Positions 57,086-64,000 of a DNA stretch of 64,000 nucleotides are shown here, in pieces. Numbering within the stretch: the first letter of the stretch is position 1; each line of letters begins with the position of its first letter. The position numbers and the translations under genes were made by a program. This DNA is from Glycomyces salinus (GTDB lineage Bacteria; Actinomycetota; Actinomycetes; Mycobacteriales; Micromonosporaceae). Below the pieces are notes generated by a model, which was given only the letters and a program-made list of their open reading frames with translations, made no database searches and had not been told where the DNA came from. Location of the stretch: assembly GCF_016428645.1 (NCBI RefSeq), contig NZ_JAELXW010000001.1:160026-224025 (forward strand), read 5' to 3'.

Positions 57086-57955
57086 TCAGGCCTCCTTGCC
57101 GAGCAGGCCCTGGGGGCGGATGAGCAGGACCAGCATCAGCAGCGCGAACACCGACAGCTGGGAGGCGCCGGGGACCTGCCACTGCTGTCCGAGCAGGTAG
57201 ATCCCGGCGTTCTGGACGATGCCGATGCTGATCCCGCCGATGAAGGCCCCGGGGACGCTGGTCATCCCGCCCAGGACGGCGGCGGCGAAGGCCGGGACGA
57301 GCATCGTGGCGGTCATGAACCCGGGGGTGAAGATCCCCACCGGCGCGTACAGGAGCCCGGCGACGCCGCCGACGAGGGCGGCCATGCCCCACACCAGGCG
57401 GGAGACCGCCTCTGGGCTGATGCCGACCACTCGGGCGGCGAGGGTGTCCTGCGAGGAGGCGAGGACGGCCAGGCCGAGGTCGGTGCGGAAGAACCAGGCC
57501 AGGGCCCCGGCCAGGACGGCCAGCACGGCCAGCAGGATCAGCTGCTGGGGCTGGATGCCGGCGCCGAGGATGTCGACACCCCCGCCTTCGACCAGCGGGG
57601 GCAGGACGCGCGGGACCGGCTCGGCGAGCAGGACGGTGACCGCGATCGCGAACAGCGCGACGCCGACGAGCGCGACCAGCAGGATCGTACGCGAGGAGGA
57701 CTCCAGGGGGCGGACGATCGCCCGTTCGACCAGCAGTCCCATGGCGACCGCGGCGGCCAGGCCGCCGACGGCCCCGACCCAGTAGGGCAGGCCGAGGGCG
57801 ACGATGAGGAGGTAGGCGCAGAAGGCGGCGATGCCGCCGAATTCGCCCTGTGCGAAGTTGAATGCGCGTTTGGCCTTGTAGACCATGACGATGCCGACGG
57901 CCAGGAGTCCGTAGACCGCGCCTTGGAACAGGCCCAGTGCGACGAAGGCGCCCAT
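57086..57955 (-). CDS. Branched-chain-type ABC transporter permease (LivH-like)
   Basis: Permease of 289 aa. LivH pattern: GLFQGAVYGLLAVGIVMVYK at the start and AFNFAQGEFGGIAAF. The coupling segment is SSQDTLAARVVGISPEAVSR. It starts 1 nt after the binding protein gene ends. Transported compound not determinable from the permease. Confidence 0.93.
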   Translation of the reverse strand: MGAFVALGLFQGAVYGLLAVGIVMVYKAKRAFNFAQGEFGGIAAFCAYLLIVALGLPYWVGAVGGLAAAVAMGLLVERAIVRPLESSSRTILLVALVGVALFAIAVTVLLAEPVPRVLPPLVEGGGVDILGAGIQPQQLILLAVLAVLAGALAWFFRTDLGLAVLASSQDTLAARVVGISPEAVSRLVWGMAALVGGVAGLLYAPVGIFTPGFMTATMLVPAFAAAVLGGMTSVPGAFIGGISIGIVQNAGIYLLGQQWQVPGASQLSVFALLMLVLLIRPQGLLGKEA

Positions 57956-57956
57956 G

Positions 57957-59327
57957 TCAGAAGCCGCTCACGAACGCGTGGTCGGTCACGTAGCGCCCGC
58001 CGCCGTCGCAGACGTTGCGCAGCACCGACACCTGTGTGCCGCCGAAGCGGGTGCCGTCGTAGTTCAGGTCGGGGAAGACCCCGGTCAAGTACGAGGACCC
58101 GCCGACGGTGTTGATGAAGGCCCCTCTGTCGAGGTTCTCCCCCGACTGCTCGAGCATCTGGTGGAGGACCTTGGACTGGCCCCACATCATCCACACCACG
58201 TCGTCGACCTCGATTCCGGCGGCGTCGGCCGCGGCCAGGAACTCCGGGTCGTAGTCGCCGGCGTCGGCGAAGGCCGGCGTGGGGTTGAAGAAGCGGGCGC
58301 CCTCGGTGCCGCCGGTCGAGCAGCCGGTCGAGGCGACCTGGTCCAGGCCCATGCTGACACCGACGCCGACGTAGGTGGGGCGGCAGGCCGCGGCCGCGGC
58401 CATCTCCAGGTAGAAGGTGGGGCTGGTCAGGACGTAGACGACGTCGTAGTTCTTGACGGTGCCCGCGCACAGGTTCCCGGCCGAGGACGAGCCGCGGTCG
58501 TTCTTGTCGGGCCGGAAGACGTCGATGTCGCCGTAGGCGTCGGTGAAGGAGGAGAGCGCGTCGTCGAAGTTGGGGGTGTTCGTGACCACCGCGGCGACCC
58601 GGGAGGTGTCGGTGACGCCCATTTCGTCGCTGACGTAGTCGGCCAGCAGCGGTCCCTGCTGCCGGTAGGTCATGGTGGCCGCGTAGTAGGTGTCCAGGCT
58701 GCCCATGCCGTTCTCGGTGACGCCGGTCGACAGGTAGGGCACGCCCTCGCCGGCCGCGTACTGGGCGCAGGCCTGGATCTGGTCGGTGCCGCCGGCGCCC
58801 ACGAGCGCGAACGCCTCCTGTTCCTCGGCCATGGTCTGGCAGACCTGGCGGGCCGTGGAGGGCCGGTACTGGTCGTCGGCGAAGACGGTCTCGACGGTGC
58901 GGCCGTGGATCTCGACCGGGCCGCCGTCGTCGCCGTACTGCCAGTAGAGGTCCTTGCCGGTCTGGAAGGAGTCCTGGCGGAGCGGGGCCGCGCCGGTCAG
59001 GGGCGCGTGGATGCCGATGGTGATGGCCTCGTCGGTGACGCCGGTGGTGTCGCCGTTGCCGACCGTCGAGTTGCCGTCGCCGGAGCCGTCGTCGCCTCCT
59101 CCCCCGCCACCGCCGCCGGTGGAGTCGTCGCCGCCTCCGCCGCCGTCACCGGTGCCTCCGTCGTCGCCGGAGCCGCCGGTGGAGTCGTCGCCGAGGCCGG
59201 GGTTGGAGCCCCCTTGGGCGACGAAGTCGTCGTGGACGCCTTCGTATTGGCCGCAGGCCGGCAGGATCAGGGCCGCGGCCGCCGCGATCGCCGCTATCGC
59301 GCGGACGCGTTTGGACGGGAGTCGCAT
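57957..59327 (-). CDS. Branched-chain-type ABC substrate-binding lipoprotein with long Gly/Ser/Asp linker
   Basis: Binding protein of 456 aa. Signal peptide with lipobox ending at Cys25 (LILPACGQ), then a tether of about 55 residues made almost only of Gly, Ser, Asp, Thr and Asn (about 40-95), then a periplasmic binding protein type-1 fold (Peripla_BP_6): ITIGIHAPLTGAAPLRQDSF, VFADDQYRPSTARQVCQTMA and VYVLTSPTFYLEMAAAA. Ligands of the family include branched-chain amino acids, amides, urea and aromatic acids. ATG 59327 shares one base with the stop of the upstream gene (TGATG), so it is coupled to the unknown surface protein. Confidence 0.9.
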   Translation of the reverse strand: MRLPSKRVRAIAAIAAAAALILPACGQYEGVHDDFVAQGGSNPGLGDDSTGGSGDDGGTGDGGGGGDDSTGGGGGGGGDDGSGDGNSTVGNGDTTGVTDEAITIGIHAPLTGAAPLRQDSFQTGKDLYWQYGDDGGPVEIHGRTVETVFADDQYRPSTARQVCQTMAEEQEAFALVGAGGTDQIQACAQYAAGEGVPYLSTGVTENGMGSLDTYYAATMTYRQQGPLLADYVSDEMGVTDTSRVAAVVTNTPNFDDALSSFTDAYGDIDVFRPDKNDRGSSSAGNLCAGTVKNYDVVYVLTSPTFYLEMAAAAACRPTYVGVGVSMGLDQVASTGCSTGGTEGARFFNPTPAFADAGDYDPEFLAAADAAGIEVDDVVWMMWGQSKVLHQMLEQSGENLDRGAFINTVGGSSYLTGVFPDLNYDGTRFGGTQVSVLRNVCDGGGRYVTDHAFVSGF

Positions 59328-60529
59328 CACTCGCTCTCCGTCCCGCTCGCGCGACCGGTCAGGCGCTGCCAGAGACCGGCCGGGACCGGCAGGGCCCAGC
59401 CGCGTTCGGACAGGTTGTGGGACCGGATGCGGTCGATCGCGCCGCCGCCGGAGGCCGCGGCGGGCGCGCCGCCCATCATGCGGTGCAGGACCAGGGCTCC
59501 GGCGAGGCCGGCGGGGATGAGGGTCCACACGTACCAGGGCATGCGGGGCTCGATCGGCTCGAAGGCGGCCGGTTCGACCTCCTCGGTCCGATCTTCGGAC
59601 GCGGGGTCGCCTCCGCCGTCGGAGCCTCCCCCGCCTCCGCCGCCGGAGCCGCCGCTGGATCCGCCGGTCGAGCCGCTGTCGCCGCCGGAGTCGGCGCCGT
59701 CCTCGGCCGGGGGCTCCTCGTCCGGCGGGGTGTAGGAGAAGCTTCCGGTGAGTCGATCGATGGAGGCCTCGTACTCGTCGACGGGAGTCTCGGTGTTGTC
59801 GCGCAGCGGCAGTTTCAAATTGACCTGCCAGATATCGACCGGAGTGGCATCGTCCATGACGGGCATGAACATGACGCCGTAATTCTCGAAATGGTCCACG
59901 GCCCAGTCCGCGGCTATTTCGGACAGATCGAATGTCCATTCCGGAAGGGGGACCTCGACGTCTTCGGCGTCTTCCGCGGCGGCGATCTCCTCGGGGTCGG
60001 GTTCGCTTCTTTCTCCCTTGGCGCAATTCTCGCCGGCCGGCGGTCGGACGTCCCACATCTCGGCCTCGCCGGAGCTCCACGCCTCGGTGATGGGGCAGGC
60101 CTGAATGAGGTGCTCGAGCGGGTTGAATCCGGGCGTGTCACCGGCGTCGTCGCCCTCGGAGACGGTGAGGGTGAACTCGGTGATCTGCGAGCCTTCGGGA
60201 ACGCCGCGTTCGGCCAGGTTGAACTGCAGCGCGGCGACTTTCGAGGCCTCGCCGAACTCGACGGCCACGGGCATGGTGGTCGTCGACTGGGGATTGGGCA
60301 GTTCGAGCGGCTGGATCACCTCGCCGAGTTCGAGGGTCTCGTCGATCTGGCGGCTCCAGTACCAGGAGACTCCGTCGATCGCGTAGTCGAATTGCAGCTC
60401 CTCGCTGCCTTCGTCGTCTTCCTGCGCCGCTGTGCCGGGCGGCCATGACAGGACTGCGGCGCCGATCGAGACGGCGAGCGCGCTCGAGGCGGCGATCATT
60501 CTGCGAATGGGGCGGGAACGGGGGATCAT
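59327..60529 (-). CDS. Exported surface protein of unknown function (DNRLRE-like domain, C-terminal membrane anchor)
   Basis: Protein of 400 aa: signal peptide (about 1-36, ending PGTAAQ), an extracellular beta-rich domain (about 45-250), a Gly/Ser/Asp-rich linker (about 275-310) and one membrane helix (about 335-352) with a short cytoplasmic tail. The domain contains AALQFNLAERGVPEGSQITE, FTLTVSEG, ITEAWSSGEAEMWDV, WTFDLSEIAADWAV and GVMFMPV, a pattern resembling DNRLRE surface domains. That assignment is tentative. First gene of the importer operon and coupled to the binding protein by TGATG, so a role in capture or cell-wall tethering is plausible. Confidence 0.7.
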   Translation of the reverse strand: MIPRSRPIRRMIAASSALAVSIGAAVLSWPPGTAAQEDDEGSEELQFDYAIDGVSWYWSRQIDETLELGEVIQPLELPNPQSTTTMPVAVEFGEASKVAALQFNLAERGVPEGSQITEFTLTVSEGDDAGDTPGFNPLEHLIQACPITEAWSSGEAEMWDVRPPAGENCAKGERSEPDPEEIAAAEDAEDVEVPLPEWTFDLSEIAADWAVDHFENYGVMFMPVMDDATPVDIWQVNLKLPLRDNTETPVDEYEASIDRLTGSFSYTPPDEEPPAEDGADSGGDSGSTGGSSGGSGGGGGGGSDGGGDPASEDRTEEVEPAAFEPIEPRMPWYVWTLIPAGLAGALVLHRMMGGAPAAASGGGAIDRIRSHNLSERGWALPVPAGLWQRLTGRASGTESE

Positions 60530-60672
60530 AGGGGCACTCCCGTGCGGTCAATCTGCGTCATTGAAGAGGTTAGACGCAGACTATAGACGATTGTGAATTG
60601 GATCTCTACCCGCCAGTAGCAAGATTTTCCCCATTCCTCTCCGCGGTCGCGGCGACGAACGGACACAATGGC

Positions 60673-60708
60673 GAAGGGGCCCGTCGCGCATGCGCGACGG
60701 GCCCCTTC
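60673..60708 (-). terminator. Terminator after tig
   Basis: A 36-nt perfect palindrome (arms GAAGGGGCCCGTCGCG and its complement around CATG), 17 nt beyond the tig stop. Confidence 0.85.
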
Positions 60709-60725
60709 GAGTCGGTGAGGGCGGC

Positions 60726-62105
60726 TTACTCCTCTTCGCCCTCGGGCTGCTCGGCGGCTTCGGCCTCGGCCTGCTTGCGGCCGGGGAAGAGCTCTTCCTC
60801 GGTCAGCTCACGGCCCTTGCCGTCGACGATCGAGGCCTCCTTGACGACCTCTTCGAGAGCGAGCTGCTGACGCAGCTGGCCGGCGATCTGCTGGAGGCCG
60901 CCGTTCTGGCGCAGCTGGTCGACGAACTGCTGGAACTGGTCCTGCGGGACGCCGCGCTGCTGGGCCTGGCGGACCACCTCGCCGGTCATCAGGTCGCCGG
61001 TGACTTCGAGTTCCTTCTCGGAGGCGATGCGGCCCAGGATGATCGACTGTCGCAGGTTCGACTCGACGTCCTTGCGGAGGTCGGCGTCGAACTCCTCGGC
61101 GGTCTTCTCGATCGCGGCCAGGTACTCGTCGAAGCTCCCGGCCATCTGCGAGACCTGCTCCTCGAGGTGGCTGCGGGTGTGCGCGATCTCGTCCTCGACG
61201 GTCTTCTCCGGCAGCGGCAAGTCGACGGCCTCGAGCAGCGCTTCGAGGGTCTTGGCGCGGGCATCGGAGGCCTTGCCCTCCGATGCCTGCTGGGCCAGGC
61301 GCTCGCGGGTGGAGTTCCGCAGCTCCTCGATCGTGTCGTAGGGGCTGGACATCTCGGCGAACTCGTCGTCCAGCTCGGGCAGCTCGCGCTCCTTGACCTG
61401 GGAGACGGTGACCTCGACGTCGGCGGTCTGGCCCTCCTGCTCTCCGGCGAGGGTCGACTGGATCCGCTTCTCGTCGCCGGCGCTCATGCCCACCAGGGCC
61501 TCGTCGAGGCCGTCCAGCAACTGGCCGGAGCCGACCTCGTGGCTCATGCCGGTCACCGAACCGCCCTCGACCTCCTCGCCGTCCTGGGTCGCCTTGAGGT
61601 CGAGGACCACGAAGTCGCCCTCGGCGGCGGGCCGCTCGACGACCTTGAGGGAGGAGAAGCGCAGCCGCTGGGACTCCAGGTCGGCATCGACGTCCTCTTC
61701 GGACACGTCGTCGGCCTCGACGGTGACCTTCAGCGACGCGAAGTCGGGCAGCTCGTATTCGGGAGTCACATCGGTCTCGACGGTGAACTCGAAGGGCTTG
61801 CCCTCCTCGATCGGCTTGACGTCGGTCAGGTCGGGGCGGCCGAGCACGTCCACGTCGTTCTCCCGGACCGCCTCGTTCAGCTTCGACTGCACGGCAGGGT
61901 CCATGGCCTGGGCGTAGACGGCGTCGCGGCCGACGCGCTGGTCGATGACCGGGCGCGGGGCCTTCCCGGGGCGGAAACCGGGGACACGGATCTGCTGCCC
62001 GACCGACTTGTACGCCTCATTGATGAACGGCGCCAGCTCCTCGAACGGCACCTCGACCGACAGCCGCACCCTGGTCGGGCTCAGGGTCTCGACAGTGCTC
62101 TTCAC
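60726..62105 (-). CDS. tig: Trigger factor
   Basis: Ribosome-bound chaperone and prolyl isomerase of 459 aa. N-terminal ribosome-docking domain with VPGFRPGKAPRPVIDQRVG (signature loop), PPIase domain (about 160-245, EGDFVVLDLKATQDGEEVEG) and a helical C-terminal chaperone domain ending in an acidic tail (EAAEQPEGEEE). Start GTG 62105 with TAGGAG about 9 nt upstream. Normally adjacent to clpP1 in actinobacteria; here 7 kb away. Confidence 0.97.
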   Translation of the reverse strand: MKSTVETLSPTRVRLSVEVPFEELAPFINEAYKSVGQQIRVPGFRPGKAPRPVIDQRVGRDAVYAQAMDPAVQSKLNEAVRENDVDVLGRPDLTDVKPIEEGKPFEFTVETDVTPEYELPDFASLKVTVEADDVSEEDVDADLESQRLRFSSLKVVERPAAEGDFVVLDLKATQDGEEVEGGSVTGMSHEVGSGQLLDGLDEALVGMSAGDEKRIQSTLAGEQEGQTADVEVTVSQVKERELPELDDEFAEMSSPYDTIEELRNSTRERLAQQASEGKASDARAKTLEALLEAVDLPLPEKTVEDEIAHTRSHLEEQVSQMAGSFDEYLAAIEKTAEEFDADLRKDVESNLRQSIILGRIASEKELEVTGDLMTGEVVRQAQQRGVPQDQFQQFVDQLRQNGGLQQIAGQLRQQLALEEVVKEASIVDGKGRELTEEELFPGRKQAEAEAAEQPEGEEE

Positions 62106-62357
62106 AGGCGTACTCCTAAAGACTTCTTACTTCGGTTGCTTTCGACGTCGACGCGGCGGCTCACAGCGCGCGGAAACAGCGCAGATTCCACCCCCGCTGC
62201 CACCGAGTCTAGGCCGCCGCGGGCAACGCGCCCGCGCGGGTGTGGCCGATATCGCCGTCCGTCACGTTGCGCGAACGAGTCGGGCAGGGGGAGGCGGACC
62301 GAGCCGAGATCCCATAGACTACGCCGAGAAACCGCTATCTAGGAGCCGGAGCGAGCC

Positions 62358-63029
62358 ATGTCGAACCCCGCCGCCGTCCTCGTGTTCACCAAGACCACCG
62401 GATTCCGGCACGCCTCCATTCCAGCGGGCGTCGAAGCGGTGGAGGCGATCGCCTCCGAGCTGGGGCTCCACACCGAGCACACCGAGGACGCCGACGTCTA
62501 CTCCCCCGACCAGCTGATCGACTTCCGGGCCGTGGTGTGGCTCTCGACCTCCGGAGACATCCTGGACGAGCTGGGCCGCGCCGCGCTGGCCGACTACGTC
62601 ACCGGTGGAGGCGGCTGGTGCGGCATCCACAACGCCTCCAACGCCGAGGTGTCGTGGCCCTACTTCCGCGAACTGATCGGCGCCCGCTTCATCGGCCACC
62701 CGCCCGGGTGCACCGACGGCCGCATCGAGGTCAAGGACGCCGATCACCCTGCTACCGCGCACCTGCCGAAGGAGTGGCGCTGGAACGACGAGTGGTACTC
62801 CTTCGACCGCCGGCCCGAGGGCTTCGACGTCCTGCTCGAGGTCGACGAGGACTCCTACGACACGGCCGACCTGGCGATGGGCGCGCCGCACCCGCTGGCC
62901 TGGCACCGCCGCCTGGAGGCCGGCCGCTGCTTCTACACCGCCCTGGGCCACTCCGAGAGCGCCTACGCGGACCCGGCCTTCCTGGCGCACATCAAGGGCG
63001 GCCTCCAAAGCGTCCTTCGACCCGAGTGA
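62358..63029 (+). CDS. ThuA-like domain protein
   Basis: Protein of 223 aa of the ThuA family (class-I glutamine amidotransferase-like fold). Motifs: VLVFTKTTGFRHASIPAGVE, LSTSGDILDE, GGGGWCGIHNASN, and WHRRLEAGRCFYTALGHSES. The family is linked to trehalose/sugar use in rhizobia; the activity here is unknown. ATG 62358 is preceded by TAGGAG at a somewhat long spacing and GGAG at about 10 nt. Confidence 0.88.
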   Translation: MSNPAAVLVFTKTTGFRHASIPAGVEAVEAIASELGLHTEHTEDADVYSPDQLIDFRAVVWLSTSGDILDELGRAALADYVTGGGGWCGIHNASNAEVSWPYFRELIGARFIGHPPGCTDGRIEVKDADHPATAHLPKEWRWNDEWYSFDRRPEGFDVLLEVDEDSYDTADLAMGAPHPLAWHRRLEAGRCFYTALGHSESAYADPAFLAHIKGGLQSVLRPE

Positions 63030-63100
63030 GCCCGCACACGTTATGCTCTGACACCACTGCACTTACCGGACCCCAGTAGGTCCGCTCCCCAACAAGGCGG

Positions 63101-63739
63101 GTGGTCACCTTGCCGAACGGCATCCGAGTCATCATCGCCGACATCGGCTCGGTCCTCTTCACCTTCGACCCCGAGCATCGTTTCGAACTCCTGTCGGAAC
63201 GAACGGGCCTCGGCCGGGACGAGCTCAACCGCCTACTCTTCACTCCGCCGACCGAGGCCGACGAGGCATTCGAGACCCGCTGCGAAGCCGGAGAATTCAC
63301 CCCCGACCAGATCCGCGACCGCGTCGCCGACCTGACCGGCTTCGACGGCGGCACCGAAGAACTCAGCCGCCTGTGGACCTCGGCCTTCACCGTCGACCAG
63401 GCGGTCCTCGACGCCCTCACCGAGCCCGACATCCCCCTGGCGATCTTCTCCAACAACGGCCCGCTCTTCGCCGACTACTTCGACCAGCGCTTCCCCGAGA
63501 CCGCCGCCTGGTTTCTCCACCGCTACTTCGCCTGCCGCCTGCGGGCCCGCAAACCCGACCCGGCCGCATACGAGGCCGTCGAAGAACACCTCGAACGGGC
63601 CCTCGACGCCCGACCCCACCAGCTTCTGTTCATCGACGACAACCGCCGCAACACCGCGGCCGCCGCCGCCCGAGGCTGGCAGGTCCACACCTACGCCACC
63701 CCGAAGATCCTCCGAGACATCCTCGCGGCCACCGCCTGA
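63101..63739 (+). CDS. HAD-superfamily hydrolase (subfamily IA-like)
   Basis: Protein of 212 aa. Motif I is IIADIGSVLFTF: the nucleophile Asp is present, while the second Asp of DxD is Gly, as in the DxGxV HAD branch (YihX-like). Motif II AIFSNNGPL, motif III Lys in RLRARKPDPAAYEAV and motif IV LLFIDDNRRNTAAA follow. Substrate unknown, probably a small phosphate ester. Start GTG 63101; the ribosome-binding site AAGGCGGG is close. Confidence 0.85.
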   Translation: MVTLPNGIRVIIADIGSVLFTFDPEHRFELLSERTGLGRDELNRLLFTPPTEADEAFETRCEAGEFTPDQIRDRVADLTGFDGGTEELSRLWTSAFTVDQAVLDALTEPDIPLAIFSNNGPLFADYFDQRFPETAAWFLHRYFACRLRARKPDPAAYEAVEEHLERALDARPHQLLFIDDNRRNTAAAAARGWQVHTYATPKILRDILAATA

Positions 63740-63810
63740 ACCCCCACCGCCTTGCGACGCGCGAATCCCCCGCGCTAGAATCACTCCCGGCCCGGTCACC
63801 ACCGGACCAT

Positions 63811-63881
63811 GCGGGCGTAGCTTAATGGTAAAGCCTTGGTCTTCCAAACCAATGACGCGAGTTCGATTCTCGTCGCCCGCT
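63811..63881 (+). tRNA. tRNA-Gly (anticodon UCC)
   Basis: Seventy-one-nt cloverleaf. Acceptor stem GCGGGCG/CGCCCGC, D-arm around AGCTTAATGGTAAAGC, anticodon stem TTGGT/ACCAA with loop CTTCCAA (anticodon TCC, read UCC), T-arm GCGAG-TTCGATT-CTCGT and a T discriminator. No encoded CCA. It reads GGA and GGG glycine codons. Confidence 0.97.
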
Positions 63882-63900
63882 CAAGGCTATGACCTGGGAA

Positions 63901-63941
63901 AACGCCCCCGGATTCGATCGCAGGGTCGAACCGGGGGCGTT
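63901..63941 (+). terminator. Terminator after tRNA-Gly
   Basis: Eleven-bp stem AACGCCCCCGG/CCGGGGGCGTT with an inner TTCGA/TCGAA stem, 20 nt past the tRNA and followed by TGGG. Confidence 0.75.
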
Positions 63942-63943
63942 TG

Positions 63944-63971
63944 GGTAGTCAGGGTAGTCATGCAGGTAGTC
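63944..63971. repeat. Three short GGTAGTC repeats
   Basis: GGTAGTC occurs at 63944-63950, 63953-63959 and 63965-63971 (spacing 9 and 12 nt), just past the tRNA terminator. Meaning unknown; too short and close to the window edge to interpret. Confidence 0.5.
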
Positions 63972-64000
63972 GGCTGCCATGTGCCGCCAACGGCGACCGG

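Noticed and set aside
63101..63160. Loss of a catalytic Asp in the HAD protein
   Set aside because: The Asp-x-Gly motif is a recognised variant of the HAD motif I branch, not a sign of inactivation.
63882..64000. Minus-strand frame open to the right edge, entering tRNA-Gly antisense (possible integrase tail)
   Set aside because: It stops inside the antisense of the tRNA and shows no tyrosine-recombinase motif. Too little sequence to support an integrated element, although tRNA-Gly genes are common integration sites.

Overview
The window is high-GC actinobacterial chromosome (Asp/Glu/Arg/Ala-rich proteins, many GTG starts, TAnnnT -10 boxes, many apparently leaderless genes). It has no plasmid, phage or IS signature. 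An actinomycete is certain; a Glycomyces/Stackebrandtia-type genus is only a guess. One tRNA (Gly-UCC) lies at the right end. No rRNA or CRISPR was seen.

Backbone: several minus-strand housekeeping units occur in an order I recall from other actinobacteria (for example mycobacteria): gatB-gatA-gatC (12.2-15.5 kb), ligA (35.8-38.0 kb), a MetE-like methionine synthase, mnmA and cysteine desulfurase (43.4-46.7 kb), etfA-etfB (48.7-50.4 kb), then clpX, clpP2, clpP1 (50.9-53.8 kb) and tig (60.7-62.1 kb). Accessory blocks are spliced between them.

Layout. 0-5.5 kb: an oligopeptide-type ABC importer operon, possibly for sugars, behind inverted-repeat operators. 5.8-10.5 kb: two small PH-domain membrane proteins, a 2-hydroxyacid dehydrogenase, a glucose/sorbosone dehydrogenase-like lipoprotein and a membrane phosphoesterase. 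10.6-12.1 kb: MgtE Mg2+ channel behind a short upstream ORF. 15.6-35.5 kb: DASS carboxylate transporter; a candidate orphan small RNA; a heterodimeric ABC exporter; a metal-sensing ArsR with a divergent P1B ATPase; an Erm rRNA methyltransferase behind an RLR-type leader peptide; an ADP-ribosylglycohydrolase; two acetate/monocarboxylate symporter modules, one with its own LytS/LytTR-type two-component system; a VOC protein; an ECF sigma factor with a SnoaL-like tail; and a membrane GGDEF-EAL protein. 38.0-43.4 kb: PhoX-like phosphatase behind a PHO-box-like repeat, a TetR-controlled ABC-2 efflux pump, a VIT-family transporter and a sulfotransferase-like protein. 46.9-48.5 kb: a helix-turn-helix regulator of unknown role and BioY. 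54.2-60.5 kb: a branched-chain-type ABC importer operon that includes a cell-surface protein of unknown function and separates tig from clpP1. 62.4-64.0 kb: ThuA-like protein, HAD hydrolase and tRNA-Gly.

Most notable signals: (1) erm with an RLR leader peptide and a hairpin-sequestered ribosome-binding site; (2) a promoter-helix-terminator unit of about 130 nt carrying three UUUCCU repeats, consistent with an undescribed sRNA; (3) a short ORF with an acidic/proline N-terminus ahead of mgtE, reminiscent of enterobacterial MgtL; (4) an ABC exporter pair whose nucleotide sites are degenerate in exactly complementary ways; (5) the importer operon whose binding protein and partner both carry long Gly/Ser/Asp tethers. 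All calls come from reading the sequence; no database search was run.
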